A DNA stretch of 64,000 nt from Platycnemis pennipes. Taxonomy: Eukaryota > Arthropoda > Insecta > Odonata > Platycnemididae. This document shows positions 32,236-44,412 of this stretch, one piece after another. Location: contig OW121856.1 of the NCBI GenBank assembly GCA_933228895.1, positions 16,261,805 through 16,325,804 on the forward strand, read 5' to 3'. Under the pieces are notes generated by a model that was not told the DNA's origin, searched no databases, and was given only the letters and a program-made list of their open reading frames with translations. The position numbers and the translations under genes were made by a program. Positions within the stretch are counted from its first letter, which is position 1. Each line of letters opens with the position of its first letter.

Positions 32236-32912
32236 TGCTAGAACTTGGAACATCATTTGGAATATGCTGTCAGTACACGGGATCCTTATGAAATCGGGTC
32301 AAACAACGAATTGGAGGGTGCGCAGCGAAGATCTGCAAGATTTGTACACGGATGGTATGATAATTATAATAGCGTAACTAGTCTATCAGATGAATTAAAA
32401 CGGGATACATTATCAGATCAGATGTTGAACCAGATCAGATCGTATGTTGAAATTTAGAGTTAATTTCTAATATAAATTCCAAGAAAATATATGTATCGAT
32501 GACGATAAAAATTTTGCGTACACCAGCTTACTATGGTAGACTAGACCTTGAACATAAAATTAGGGAAATTGATTTCCAAAACAACATATTTAAAATGCCT
32601 TTCTTTCCTCGTATTATAACGGTATAAATAGTTGTGAATGCATCCAAAATTATGATAGCATATATACAAGTGTATTATTGGATAGCCAAGGTCTTTGTAT
32701 GTTGGTGTTAGAACTATTAAGCTTACTCAACTAACAGTATGTTTGTGCATGCTTGCTTTTCTCTTAAGTATTTTTTTTTAATTTTTATGCTTCGGCTGTA
32801 ACCTTTAGCAGCCTAGTTGCATGTAATTGGTGCATGTTTGATGATCTTCACCCCCTGCCACACACCCTCGTGGTGGCCCTCAGGGTATTTCGAAGATTTA
32901 GAAGTAGATTTT
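32236..32912 (+). mobile_element. CR1-like LINE, A-type body with B-type 3' end
   Basis: Coding remnant LEYAVSTRDPYEIGSNNELE, then RSARFVHGWYDNYNSVTSL and a decayed ILRTPAYYGRLD / REIDF segment, typical of family A. The 3' UTR, however, has CAGCCTAGTTGCATGTAATTGG, TTTGATGATCTTCACC and CCCTCGTGGTGGCCCTCAGGG, the family B signature. It may be an intermediate subfamily or a template-switch mosaic. A further partial tail remnant lies at 32930-32985. Confidence 0.7.
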
Positions 32913-32984
32913 TTAAAGCGTAATAACGTAAAGATTTGGTTTAAATTCACACCATGACACATAGTTTTCTACTGTCTTGCAGGG

Positions 32985-34020
32985 TATTCATCTACATCTA
33001 CATAATACCCTGCAAGCCACCATAAAGCTGTGTGGTAGGGGTGAATTCTCACCAAACATGGACTACATATCATGCATAGAAAAGGATTGGTATTTATATA
33101 CTGTTCTAAACTTAAATATTTAAAAAAAGAAAAATAGCAAAGAAAACATGAAAAATATATGCTGTTAGTTGGGTTACCTTCAAGTCCTTTCACCAACATG
33201 CAGCTACTAATGTTATCAATTGCTAACACTCGTATTGAATACATTTACCGTTATTCATACCACTAATAGTACGAGGAAAAAAGGACATTTTGAATCTGTC
33301 AGTTCGGTAATCAATGTCTCTAATCTTGTGATTCTGGTCCAGTCCACCATAGTAAGTTCGCAAAATATATTTAACATCATCACAGAAAATATGGTCTTGG
33401 AATTTGTTTAAGAGATTAAATCTTGCTTTCAACCTGCGATACGACAATGATTCCCAATTTAATTCATTTAACAGACCGGTTACATTAATAAGGTTATCGT
33501 ACCGTCTCTATACAAATGTTGCCGATCTTCGCTGCACACGTTCAAGTTCATTACTTATACCGATTTCGTAGGGATCCCATACACTGGCAGCATATTCCAA
33601 ATGAGGTCTAACAAGGGAAAAGTAGCTAATTTCTCGTACATGATCGACACATTTACCCAATACTCTGTTGATGAATCCCAGTTTACGATTGGCTTGAATC
33701 ATTATTTCACGAATTAGTTTACCCAGGAAAGATCATGTGTCAGTCTTATTGCAAGTAATTTAATGGATTCCACGATTGTTAATTCATTATTACTTATTTT
33801 GTAAGTGCTGGGAGGAGAGATATTTTTTTCCAATAATTCATTACTACACTTTTTTTAAAAATTTATTCCTAACTGCCATGCATCACACCAATTTTCAATT
33901 GCTTGTGGGTCATCATTTAATTATTATTTATCGTTTGGGCATAGAATTTCCCTGTACACTCCTGTGTCATCGGCAAATACACAAAGCTTACTTTTTACCA
34001 TCGTATTATGTAAATGCAGG
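32985..34020 (-). mobile_element. CR1-like LINE family A, longest copy, reaches RT catalytic motif
   Basis: From the tail (CATCTACATCTACATAATACCC) the minus strand passes through hairpin, 3' UTR and RT C-terminus (LGKCVDHVREISYFSLVRPH, LEYAASVWDPYEIG, NELERVQRRSA) up to the palm-domain motif LCVFADDTGVYREI at about 33985-33950. FADD is the RT catalytic C motif. WCDAWQLGIN and KYLxIRLTHDLSWGK precede the thumb. Several frameshifts and stops break it. Homology ends near 34020. Confidence 0.85.
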
Positions 34021-34502
34021 TAATTGATTACGGAGAGTGGACCTTTCGGTGACGGAATTTTTGGTCAATTCTTCGGCCGTCCATTTGCGATGAGATTTGA
34101 TGAAGAGGATCAGTGGAGGAGGGGAGGATGAGGGATGCTTTAGGCTCCCTCGAGCGTGACGGCAGCGTGAGTGATGTGGACCAGAATCGACCGGAGGGAT
34201 CACTCATACGTCACTCGTGAATCAATCGAATCCAGGCTGCGGATGGTTACGCTTTGATATATGGACGGGCACTTTATTTTAAATCTCTTATTTTTTTACA
34301 ATTGAATTCGGAATTTTTTCCATCAACACTTCAATCGAGGCATACACGGGAACTTCTAATATCGTATTTCCTTCAAAGGGAATTATCTCTGAAATCTTTG
34401 CCTGTATCACCGGTATTACGGTAAATAAAAGGTATCTAAAAGGTATTAGATTGGCAAGCATTCAACAAATGAGACTCGCAGTGCCTATGATTATACCGCA
34501 GA
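34021..34502. other. Unassigned spacer
   Basis: 34030-34250 is GC-richer than its surroundings, with a 65-codon minus ORF; no motif. Confidence 0.35.
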
Positions 34503-35127
34503 TTTGGGATACGCTACCAGTATATGGGATCCTTACGAAATAGGCTTAAATAATGAACTTAAACGTGTGCAGCGAAGATTGGTAAGATTTGTAAAGGGAC
34601 GGAACGATAACCATATTAGCGTAATCCGTCTATTAAATGAATTGAAATGGGAATCATTGTCAGGTCGCAGGTTGAAATTTAGACTTAATAATTAAATAAA
34701 TTCCAAGATAATATTTTCAGTGATGATCTTAAAAGTATTTTGCAAACCCCAACTTACCATGATTGACTGGACCATACTCATAAAATTGGGGAAATTGATT
34801 GCGGAACGTTCAGATTCGAAATGTCCTTTTTTCCTTGTACAAATAGGGATAGCGGTAAGTATGTCCAATACGACTGAATCAATCCATAGCATCGGTATTT
34901 GCATGTTGGTATAACGATTTAAAGGTAACCCAACTAACAGCACGTTTTTGCATACTTTGCTATTTTTATCTTTTTAAATAGTGAAGTTAAGACTAATATA
35001 TTAATACTAATCCTTTTAAATGCATGATATGTAGTGAATGTTTGGTGAGAATTAACCCCCTGCCATACACCTTTATGGTTTCTTGCAGGGTATTATTCAG
35101 GTAGATGTAGATGTAAGTCCATAGTCA
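34503..35127 (+). mobile_element. CR1-like LINE family A, 5'-truncated
   Basis: Frame 34504-34695 reads GYATSIWDPYEIGLNNELKR, RRLVRFVKGRNDNHISVIRLL and NELKWESLSGRR, then frameshifts. FSDDLKSILQTPTYHD remnant, 3' UTR (AACCCAACTAACAGCACG), decayed hairpin (CCTGCCATACACCTTTATGGTTTCTTGCAGG) and GTAGATGTAGATGTAAG tail. Confidence 0.85.
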
Positions 35128-36009
35128 GAACGATCACTCTTCTCTTAAAAAAGTGATTTTATGGCTCCGGGTTGGCTCTGTATCTTAGCGTAAGTTATTT
35201 TTGCCTTCAATATCTGGTTCATTTCCGTTCTATTAGCGAAAACCACCGAACTTGTACAAATTATATTTTTATATGTTTTATGGAGCCATTCCAGGGGTTG
35301 TGATGAATACCAGCCCATCTTTCTTGATATGTTCAGCGCAGTGCGAAATTAATTCGCTTTCCACCGATAGCTTTTGCTACGATGGAATTAAATTGCTCCT
35401 ATGGGTTGCTGTCTACATCGTGGATAAGACTCATAATGTGCCGACTCAAAATTTGAAATGTCTCTTTCAACTTTTGGTAGAATGAACTTGTTGTATAATC
35501 CTCATGGATATTATTTCCATGCATATTATCTCCGGAACAAAAGTAAGGAGCACATTTGGAGTGCTCTCCAAAAACATGTCTCAGACTGCTGGAAATGTCC
35601 CATAGGTGGAATTCAATTATTACTCGAGACTAACAGATTCAGTTCTTCTTTGCTGTACTATTTTGGTGATTCCCTATCGTAATCGCAGAATATTTTTTCC
35701 CAAATGATTCTACAATATAACTGTGCTTTTTTCGCCAATCTTACAACTGGTTTTGGCGACTTCTTTTAACAAAGATTTCTCAATAAGTGATTCCTATATT
35801 CTATTTCATGCACAATTAAATTCATATATGGCATGAATCCAAAATTGTTTTGCGCACATTACTATCCCCATCCGCGATTAGATAGGCGCTGTGAACGTCA
35901 TAGAGTTAGTTCCTCGCTATTCTGAAAGCCTTCCATAACAACAGTGGCTTCCATGATGGAAGAGCTTTGCCTGTCGTCCCAATTTTTGAAGCAGGTATGC
36001 TGTATGGCT
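35128..36009. other. Unassigned, two short ORFs
   Basis: Plus ORFs of 77 codons (35252-35485) and 74 codons (35458-35682) and part of a 135-codon minus ORF (35898-36305); none recognised. Confidence 0.35.
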
Positions 36010-36130
36010 CCAAAAGGTGATGAAAGAGAAGAAATACGTAAATACGTAAGGATTAGTTTATAGGAAGTTCTAGAGGAGAGGAGCGTGAAACCAATCAAAG
36101 GGGTGCTGACTGATGATGGTGATGGTGAAG
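36010..36130 (+). mobile_element. Divergent RTE-like LINE 3' end
   Basis: VMKEKKYVNT-type remnant, then GAGCGTGAAACCAATCAAAGG and TGCTGACTGATGATGGTGATGGTG. The order (KEKxY, xAxxNQS-like AAACCAATC, tgctgac, GATGAT tail) parallels the RTE 3' end at 60715-60828 but with a different sequence, suggesting a second RTE subfamily. Confidence 0.5.
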
Positions 36131-37284
36131 AAAGCTTATGATTCTGAGTTTTTTTCCCAGAGTACGTCATGTAATATCTTCTATTACAGTGTCTCATTTG
36201 GTAAACCTGTCTCAGGTTGACTGCCAGGTGAATGTATTTGCTGCCAAAGTGTTGGTATGTGACCCAGCCACGGTTTTCCAGCAATTTGAGAAAGAATAAT
36301 GCCATTAAAATGTGGATATATTAGTATTAATACTGACGTGAAAATAGGAATCATACAGTTGATTACTCTTCAGTATACAGCTTTCCCACACTCCCCCATG
36401 CTGAACATTTTATACCTTGCAACACAAAATTCGTGTTTCTTTCAGTAAATATTGGGCATAACTTATGTTCGGATAATGAAGACAAAATTACTGAACTTGA
36501 CGTTTGTTTTTCTACATAAAATTCAATTTCAGTCTTTTTAAAATAATCTTGTTGTTTTTATGCCATTTATTTAGTTTTTTCGACAGAATGAGATCAATTC
36601 TCGATAAGCTGATGAAAATTCCGCTCAAGTCTGATAATATCTAGTTATGTGAGTATATATCGTTCGAAAAAGTTACTGTGCCTCGAAAACATATTCACCC
36701 GCTGTATTTACTGAAGGTTATTTTGGCAAAGTTTCAAAATCTGCAATACCAAAAAAAATGTCTTTACTTTGTAAAATGTTAGATTTATTTCTAGGGACAT
36801 GAAAGGTTCGGTCAATTCAATGGATTACAAACAGACTTGGGTTGAATATTTCAATTGATTGCATGACTTGACCAATTAGCGTGTCGAATGATCCCTAGAA
36901 ATTATTTCGTTAAATAATATATACATGTAGTTAGACCCGTGGAATATTTTTGGAAAATAATAAATTTGTCAAGAGCGCGCTGGCACTCGATACGAATTCG
37001 AAGTGTAACAAAATTACATATTTGCTTTATGTACCTTTAAAATCGGATTACTTTCCCACTCTCGCTTGATTCGCTTGATGAACGAAAGATAAAATTTAAT
37101 AAATTCTTCGATGCATATTTTGTCCAAATGCTGTATAATTATGACGTACGATATAATGGTCGAGTAACACAGTAAAATCGAGGATTTTTTTGATCGGTGC
37201 TTCTCTTTTTCTATTCTCCTTGTACTTCCAAAGAGGCGAGTGCCACAGTGCATACAGCTGGGGTCCAGGGGCAGCAAATCGTAG
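36131..37284. other. Unassigned 1.15-kb stretch
   Basis: AT-rich. A 103-codon minus ORF (37014-37325) runs partly into LINE sequence and shows no motif of its own. Confidence 0.4.
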
Positions 37285-38394
37285 TAAGCAGTAAGTTTAG
37301 ACTTTTTGCAGACGTGGTAGTGCACAGGAGTATATCAAAAGAATATGATAGGCTATAACTGAGTAAGGATTTAGACGCAATTCAAAAGTGGTGCGACAAA
37401 TGGCAGTTGGAACTTAAACTCAAAAGGTGTGTAACTATTACTTTTTGGAAGGGTACTAATTCGATAGATCGATCCCATAAAATTAGTAACACGAAGATCA
37501 AAAGTAATTGGGAAATGTGATGAGAAGGCAAAAGAGCGATCTTACTTTTCACAGGTAAGGCCCCACCATGAATACGCAGCCAGCGCCTGGGATCCTAATG
37601 AATCACATTTGATCATAGAGCTAGGCAGTGTGCAGCGTAGAGCAGTTAGGTTTTCTAAAAGGAGTTAGGATAGGTTTAGCAGTGTATCAGAATTATTGGA
37701 AGAAATAGGTTTGGAATCATTATTATATCATAGGTTAAGGTACAGATTAAAAATCCTGCAGATATTTGAAACGGATACTGAAAATATTAGAAATATATAT
37801 AAAAAGCCCTAGCGTATAATCCTAGATTTGATCCTATTAGAGAATTAGAGAGATAGATTGTCGTAAAGATAAATTTAAAATGCCATATTTTCCGCGTACC
37901 ACAAGGGAGCAAAATAGGAAAGATAGCAAAGGGGTCGATAGGTGAAATATTGTTAGAGTAGTCTGTAGTGGTAGCTCTTAGTTGCATGATATCTCTTAGT
38001 TGCATGATATCTCTTAGTTGCATGGCAGTTGCATGCAAGTAGGTCTTAGTTGCATGCAATTGGTGCATGTTTGGTGATCTTCACCTCCTGCCACGCACCC
38101 TCGTGTTGGCTCACAGGGTATTATGTAAATGTAGATGGCCCAGGCCGTGTCAGCGCGCACCACGCCCCTTTGGGATGAACCCTTGAGAGCCCTTGGTCTG
38201 TCTTTCAATAGGGCTCTCGGGCTATCCGTCGTTGCATCAACAATAACCGCTCCCCCTTCTTCAAATCCCTTCTCAAACACGGGAGAGATGGGATATTAGC
38301 GCTACATTTGTGGCCATGGTTTACGATAAATGAGGTTCCGAAGAAGGTATTCTTTACCACATGCATTTTGCCTTTTTTCGATATTCCCACGATA
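37285..38394 (+). mobile_element. CR1-like LINE family B with 3' extension, copy 2
   Basis: The longest family B copy here: FRLFADVVVHRSI (decayed FADD catalytic motif), LDAIQKWCDKWQLELKLKRC, then HEYAASAWDPNE, QRRAVRFSKRS and 3' coding remnants, several TTAGTTGCATG repeats and a hairpin with CACGCACCCTCGTGTTGGC. After the GTAAATGTAGAT tail, 38137-38394 carries the same extension as 21483-21739. It preserves the empty site of the MITE-1 insertion found in copy 1. Confidence 0.75.
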
Positions 38395-38671
38395 GCGACG
38401 CTAAAGTAATTCAAATGTTGGATTTGCAGAATTTTAGGGCATGCTAATTCCCTAAATCTGTTGAGTGCACATTGAAAACTGCAAAACATTAAAAATTATG
38501 AAATCAGAGAACTAGTTGGAATTATTTAAAATTAGGATCACACCACCATCATCACAGCTTACAGTAGATTTAAGTGGTGAGCATAGATAATTTAGCTGGG
38601 AATGAAGTAATAAGGTTTATTTGTTAATCTGAATATGGCCCAGCCATATTCAGAATCACGCCTCAGTTTTC

Positions 38672-39375
38672 TACATCTACATCTATGCGATACCCTGCTA
38701 GCTTCCGCGAAGGCGTGTGGAAGGGGGTGAAGATCACTAATCATGCACTATTGACATGCAAACAAGCTACTAAATGGAAACATGCTACGTAATAGGATCT
38801 CATGCAACTAGATAGTTAGTGTCTATATAGTAATTAAGGGATTGGTTGTTAATACATGCATCATGCAGTATAGACTACTCTTAAATATTTCCTCTACCCC
38901 TCCCTTTGCTATGCTCCCTATTCTCGTCTCTTAAAGTACGGGGAAAAAGGACATTGTGAATCTATCAGTACGAAAATATATCTCTCTAATGTTATTCATC
39001 TGGTCGAATCTAACATAATACGCTGGTGTTTTTAATATATACCTGACATCTTCAGTAATGCTATCCGATTGAAATTTCTCTAATAGATTTAATCTGTACC
39101 TTAACCTGCCCTCTGATAATGACTCCCACCCTAATTCTTGCATTAATTCTGAAAAACTACTCAACCTATCGTAACACCTTTTAACGCACCTAGCTGCTCT
39201 ACGCTGCACACTGTCTAGTTCTCTGATCAAACCTAAATCATTTGGATCCCATATAGACTGACTACATATTCAAGGCGTGTCCTAACTAGTGAAAAGTAGC
39301 ATCGCTCTTTTGTCTACTCATCATATTTCCCAAGTACCATTTTTATGCATCCTAGCTTTCTCGAATTAAGTAGAT
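38672..39375 (-). mobile_element. CR1-like LINE family B, 5'-truncated
   Basis: From the tail (CTACATCTACATCTATGCG) through hairpin and 3' UTR into the open frame 39230-38931: IRELDSVQRRAARCVKRCYD, LMQELGWESLSEGRLRYRL, LEKFQSDSITEDVRYILK, TPAYYVRFDQMNNIREI, MSFFPVL. This best shows the family B protein signature. Further 5' sequence to about 39375 is frameshifted. Confidence 0.85.
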
Positions 39376-39767
39376 TCCATACACCAATTTCACTTGCCGT
39401 ATGGATTTTTGGACGTAAGCGGTAGAAGTGAGATTGTAGTTGAGATTCTAGAAATGGTTTTGAGGATACGTCCTTTATGACATCGAGACATTTTTAAAGA
39501 TTTGAGAACAAGCCTACGTCCAAAGCTCTACTTAGAGCTAAAGCACTAATTCCTGGCTAACACCAGCGAGGGATATCGTATTTGTAGCAACCGTTGTTTA
39601 TTATATCGCTAGCTCCGTATTTTAGACCAAGCGCTGACGGACTAAAGCGAAATAATATAATGATTCCTCAAAAAAAGCCTCTCTCATCAAGGCTGATGCG
39701 TTTTGAAATAATCAACAGGTTTTAGTGCATTATAAAAAAATATATTTTGCTGCATGAAATATAATAC
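39376..39767. other. No recognised gene
   Basis: Mixed composition with no ORF of note. Confidence 0.35.
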
Positions 39768-40093
39768 CGAACTGACAGATTCAAACTGCCCTTTTTTCCT
39801 CGTACAAGTAGGAATATGAGTAGCGGTTAATATGTCCAATACGAGTCAATCAATCCACGACACAGGTAGTTGCATGTTCGTATAAGGAGTTGAAGGTAAC
39901 CCAACTAACAGCACGTTTTTGCATGCTATTTTGCTAGTTTGCTATTTTTATCTTTTTAAATACTATTAATACTAATCCTTTTAAGTACATCACTGTGCAT
40001 GATATGTAATGCATGTTTGGTGAGAATGCACCCCCTACCACACACCTTTATGGTGGCTTGCAGGGTATTATGTAGATTAGATGTAGATAATCG
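39768..40093 (+). mobile_element. CR1-like LINE family A, 3' end
   Basis: Last codons (DRFKLPFFPR-like), 3' UTR with AACCCAACTAACAGCACG, a small internal duplication (TTTTGCTAGTTTGCTATTTT), hairpin CTACCACACACCTTTATGGTGGCTTGCAGG and GTAGATTAGATGTAGAT tail. Confidence 0.85.
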
Positions 40094-40621
40094 AGGCATG
40101 ATATGTATCTTATGAAAGCCTTAAAACCAGATCATTTGAAAAAATCAACCAACTTGTCTATATTTTTTCTGACTTACATTTTACTATGGTTCAAATATTT
40201 TAATAAACATTAGGAATCACCAAAATATTTGTGAGTGCATTTACGCCGACCTCGAAATAAAATCTGCATTTTCACCCAGGGTTCAGCGTGACGTTGCTCG
40301 TCTCTACTTCTTGGAAAGAAATCACGCTGCAACTTTTTGTCATAGAATTTTTTGTTGCCTGGACATTTGGCGTACCGGCAGTGAAGCGTGAATTACTGTA
40401 AATCGTTTGTACTGCAAAAATACTGTAAATTGCTCCTAGCTAGGGGTAGCTATGACACACACGGCTATACCAATCAATTTTTGTCTGTTAATCTGAGGGA
40501 TATTTTCATTAGTGTCTATTATTATAAAATTGACTGTCGTGACGATAATTATAGAGCGGAAGTCTAACATTTATTATCATTGGCGTTTGGTTCAAATTGG
40601 AGGTTGGCGTCAAATACTTAT
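40094..40621. other. No recognised gene
   Basis: AT-rich, no ORF of note. Confidence 0.4.
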
Positions 40622-40905
40622 TTCATCTGCATCTACATAATACCCTGCAAGCCACCATAAAGATGTGTGGCAGGGGGTGAACTCTCACCAAACATGCACT
40701 AATACATAAAATAAAGGATCAGTACTTTTATAGGTACTGTTCAAAACTACGCTATTTAAAAAAAAAGATAAAAATAGCAAAACATACATGCAAAAACATG
40801 CCGTTAGTTGGGTTAGCTATAAGTCCTTATACCAACATGCAGCTACCAATGTTATCCATTGCTACACTCGTACTGGATATATTTATCGTTATTCATATCC
40901 CTAAT
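40622..40905 (-). mobile_element. CR1-like LINE family A, 3' end
   Basis: CATCTGCATCTACATAATACCC tail, hairpin, 3' UTR and the last ~15 codons; stops at about 40905 (ATATCCCTAATA). Confidence 0.85.
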
Positions 40906-41102
40906 ATTTGAATAAACATATATTTGTATATTTCAAATATATCTCTATATTTGAAGTTATACACTCAATAATTCACACAATACTCCATGGGTATAAAAAT
41001 GTGTGAAATGACTTGTGACTAATTATCGATGGTAAACAGATGTGGTGGAAGAAACGAAAAAAGATAATAAATTTGAATGCAGTGAAAGCTACCCAAAGAA
41101 TG

Positions 41103-41300
41103 GTGGGTCATTCCACGTCAATTCGACCAGAAAATCGACAAAAATGACTCTTAGGGTCACCTATTTTGACCAAACTTGGCAAAACGTCTCCATTAAAGCG
41201 GGAAATAAAAACCCCAAAGCCGTTTTGCAAAAAACGCAATCGTTTACGGGAATTTGCAACGTTGAGAAATTCGAATTTCGTAAAAATTAACTACACATTT
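41103..41300 (+). repeat. Dispersed repeat, GGGTCATTCCAC family, copy 2
   Basis: GGGTCATTCCACGTCAATT, CTTAGGGTCACCTATTTTGA, then AAAAACGCAATCG and CGAATTTCG. Related to the minus-strand copy at 967-1145. An 82-codon frame spans it (41042-41290) but has no features. Confidence 0.5.
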
Positions 41301-42876
41301 TAAGTCATATCTTCGAGACTAGTAAAGATAAATATTTGAAAAATGGCTTATTTTTAAGGTCTTGAATCGAAAAAAAATATAATAAAGGACTATATTATAA
41401 AATTAAACAATTTTATAAATTTTATAACATTTTGAAATTTTCAAATTGATTTTTGACCATTTGATTACTCCCTCGATTTTTATGTGTGTTGTAGATACAA
41501 ACCTCCACTACTAATTAAAAAAGTTTGCCAAAGTAATATTTCATTTTAGAAAGTAAAAAAATTGAATGTTGGCGGTACGCCCAAATAATACCCACGAATA
41601 CTCGAATAACTCGAATATTAGAAAGTATTCGATATTGGAGACTTCGGTTAGTTATGCGAAAAAAATAGATATCCGAGATATCGAATATTATGCTAATTAC
41701 GGTATATTTGGCCTGCTGATGAACTACGTCATATTAATTAAAAAAAGGGCAGTACATGGTGTTTTAACACTCTCAGCTCACTTATTAAGGCTTATGAAAG
41801 TTTGTACATTCAACAGTCCACAATTGGTAGAAAAAATATTATACAATATTATTAACTTGACATTTTAAAACAAGAATTATTTTTTTTAAATTTTATCCAA
41901 ATGTGAATGCTTTACTTCAACAATAATCGAATTAATTTTCCAAATAACATTTAGCACGTCAGTTGAAATTCTAGTATTAGAGGCATTCGAAATTCGAGTC
42001 ATGATTTAATATTCAGATTCGAGAAATTATACGACTTATTATAGAAAATAATCGACTTATCTCTAAGTGCATACGAAACATCTTCGGACTTTAAACTCGT
42101 TCCATCGAACAATGAGCTCTGCTTAACGAACAACAAAAAAGCAATTTAAGGGGATAACTAAAGCATAAGTTTTAACCATAATGTTTTGAATTCAGATAAC
42201 TATGATTCTTGGTTCTTAATTTCTTAAATACCGGTTTGATTGGTCTTAATTCATATTCTTATAGAGTGTATCGGTTGGATGTTCCCTTGGCCTTTAAAGA
42301 GACTACCTTGTAGTCTCTTTAAAGGCTCATTTAAACAGTGTACACTTAAACATTTTGCCATCAGCAATGAGCCTCTTCTGCTCAGTGGGGCTTCGTTTTA
42401 TCTTTGATTTATAAACCTCAATCTGATATCCATTACATTCTCAATCATTGTGTCATAAAGGCTCAATCAGGGCCATTGATTCGCGTTCTGGGTGTAATTT
42501 CCTCCCGTTTTATTAATGTGATGGCGTGCATAGTAGTAATTTGTGAGAAGTATGAATAATGAAGCGAGATTTGCTCCCGTGGTCAGGAATAACTGCTCCA
42601 GATGATGCTTATAGCCCCGGGCGTTGACGAATTTTGAATTCGATACGTCGAAATGTTTTGCCTCGCAGAAATTAGTCGATGATTACGGCCGAGAGATTTT
42701 TTTAACTGTGCCGAGGGAATTTTTCCTGTGGGACGACTTGCTTTAAGCATCGGCCATTAATTCGACAAAACTCTCGAATGCCAGGTTACTTGGTTTTTTG
42801 AGCGTCAATTAGTCTAATGGGGGACGAGTTTAACGCAAGTTACAACGGATATGATCTAGTTTAGAACGCAAAAATA
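41301..42876. other. Unassigned 1.6-kb AT-rich stretch
   Basis: A 100-codon ORF (41566-41868) has no motif. AATATTCGA/TCGAATA-type words recur around 41590-41700 and 41930-42030. Contains the short hairpin at 42290. Confidence 0.4.
42290..42326. repeat. Perfect 17-bp inverted repeat
   Basis: GCCTTTAAAGAGACTAC and its reverse complement separated by CTT. It would form a very stable hairpin. No U-rich or pol III context assigns it a function. Confidence 0.8.
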
Positions 42877-43995
42877 ATAGGCTAGTTCCATTCGTCAAAG
42901 AAAACTGGAATCATTAATTGCGGTTCATGTCCCATGCCATAAATATATTCATTTTACGTAAAACATTTGGATTGAGAAATCCCAGTTTACCAGAGAAAAA
43001 AAAAAGTTATTTTTAAGACCATTTGAAAAGACCAGAAATGGCGGAATGCGCTGCCTTGTTGCTGTCGTAACATTTACATATATGTATGTTACGTTGCGTG
43101 GCAAAGGAAATATTCGTCACCTGAACTTACCATTGTATTTCAGAGCTTCTCAGCTCTATTGAATATGCATTAAAATGAAAAGTCTATGACAACTATCAAA
43201 CTTCTAAACAGGCACGTAGCCAGGGGCGGCGGAGGGCTTCTGGTGCTTCAGCCCCCACCTCAAATGTTGTTCCCAATAATTCTGTTGCTCTGATTTTAGC
43301 CATGAACTTTACCAGTGAGGAGAGATAAGTATGGGCAGTGTAAAAGTAAATACCAAGCACTAAAACTTGAGGGAAGAGATTTGTACCATGTCGGCAACGA
43401 ATGGGCAAGGCTGATTTGTTTCAAGTTACGCATGACTTAGTCACCCCCGAAGAAAATGTGATTGCTTCTAAAAGTCTCCTCCGTTGAACATGGTTAATTA
43501 ATAGTCGTTATATTATAGGTTCCACAGGGCATCCTGCTCGTGGAGTACTCTGCTACTTAGAAGCATGGCGTTAAGTTGGCGCGACTATGGGCCAACTTCA
43601 CGGTGCGTTTAGTAAAATGAATTCTAACTGTTTTCAAGTGAATAAACTGGATAAATAAATTTAAATAAATAAATAAAAGTTAGTCATTAATAATTAACTG
43701 GATAAAAATACCTCCGATATCCAGTTAATAAGCTTTAACGGAGTCCACCGTGTGCTTGGAAGTGTCCGCAGCACCACCTGGTGGCAGGTAGAGGAATGAG
43801 TGTCACGTCTCATCAATAATTTACCTCCACGCAATAGTATGCCGTTATGTTTTCGCGCCGCTGAATTTTTTCACTTCCCAAATAAAGAGAAAAAATCTAA
43901 CGCCATTTTAAAATCTAGCGGCTCAAAATATGCAATCAAGGGATTTTAAGCTTTTGACCAAGGAATAACAAAAATAATAATGGGAAACTACGCAT
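42877..43995 (-). mobile_element. Non-autonomous DNA transposon 3, copy 2
   Basis: Inverted and longer relative of 16709-17540, with decayed TIRs (ATAGGCTAGTTCC left, GGAAACTACGCAT right) and shared internal landmarks (CAGCACCACCTGGTGGCAGGTAG, CCATGCTTC/GAAGCATGG). It has about 290 bp of extra sequence around 43200-43480 (GGCACGTAGCCAGGGGCGGC...). That is either an insertion into this copy or a deletion in copy 1. Confidence 0.7.
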
Positions 43996-44249
43996 TCGTC
44001 GCTGTTAGCTCTATAAAAGGAAAGCCATGGAGAATTTTAATGTAAGGTATTCGTACTGTTTACATATATTTTAAGTGGCCACTAATACATGCTTACTTAA
44101 ATCTCTAATACATATTTGCTTTGAGACACCGTGATTCCATTCCGTCAAGGGCATTATTGAACACTCATTAAAAATCAGTTTTTTCCTGCAGTCATTAAGT
44201 TTCACGTGCGTTGTATATGCAGTTCTAACACCAGCTTATCTTGATTTAT

Positions 44250-44412
44250 AGTGACCTTTGTTTTCGCTGTAGTACTACAGCGGTGTGGAAGTCAAGGGGA
44301 AACCACCACATTATTATCCCGAGGAGTCGCAGCTACTCCACTATTTTCTTTCTTATCAGTGGAGAGCTGCGAGAAACCAGCATCAGGATTGCTGACTGAT
44401 GATTATGATATC
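44250..44412 (+). mobile_element. Internally deleted RTE-like element (5' UTR fused to 3' end)
   Basis: 44250-44357 matches the 5' UTR of the full RTE at ~57756-57862 (GTAGTACTAC/GTAGTACTGC, GGGGAAACCACCACATTA, TATCCCGAGGAG, GCAGCTACTCCACT). It then jumps at about 44358 directly to the RTE 3' end (GTGGAGAGCTGCG.. AAACCAGCATCAGGATTG, equivalent to 60780-60815) and a GATGATTATGAT tail. About 2.9 kb of coding region is missing, so this is a SINE-like non-autonomous derivative. Confidence 0.7.
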
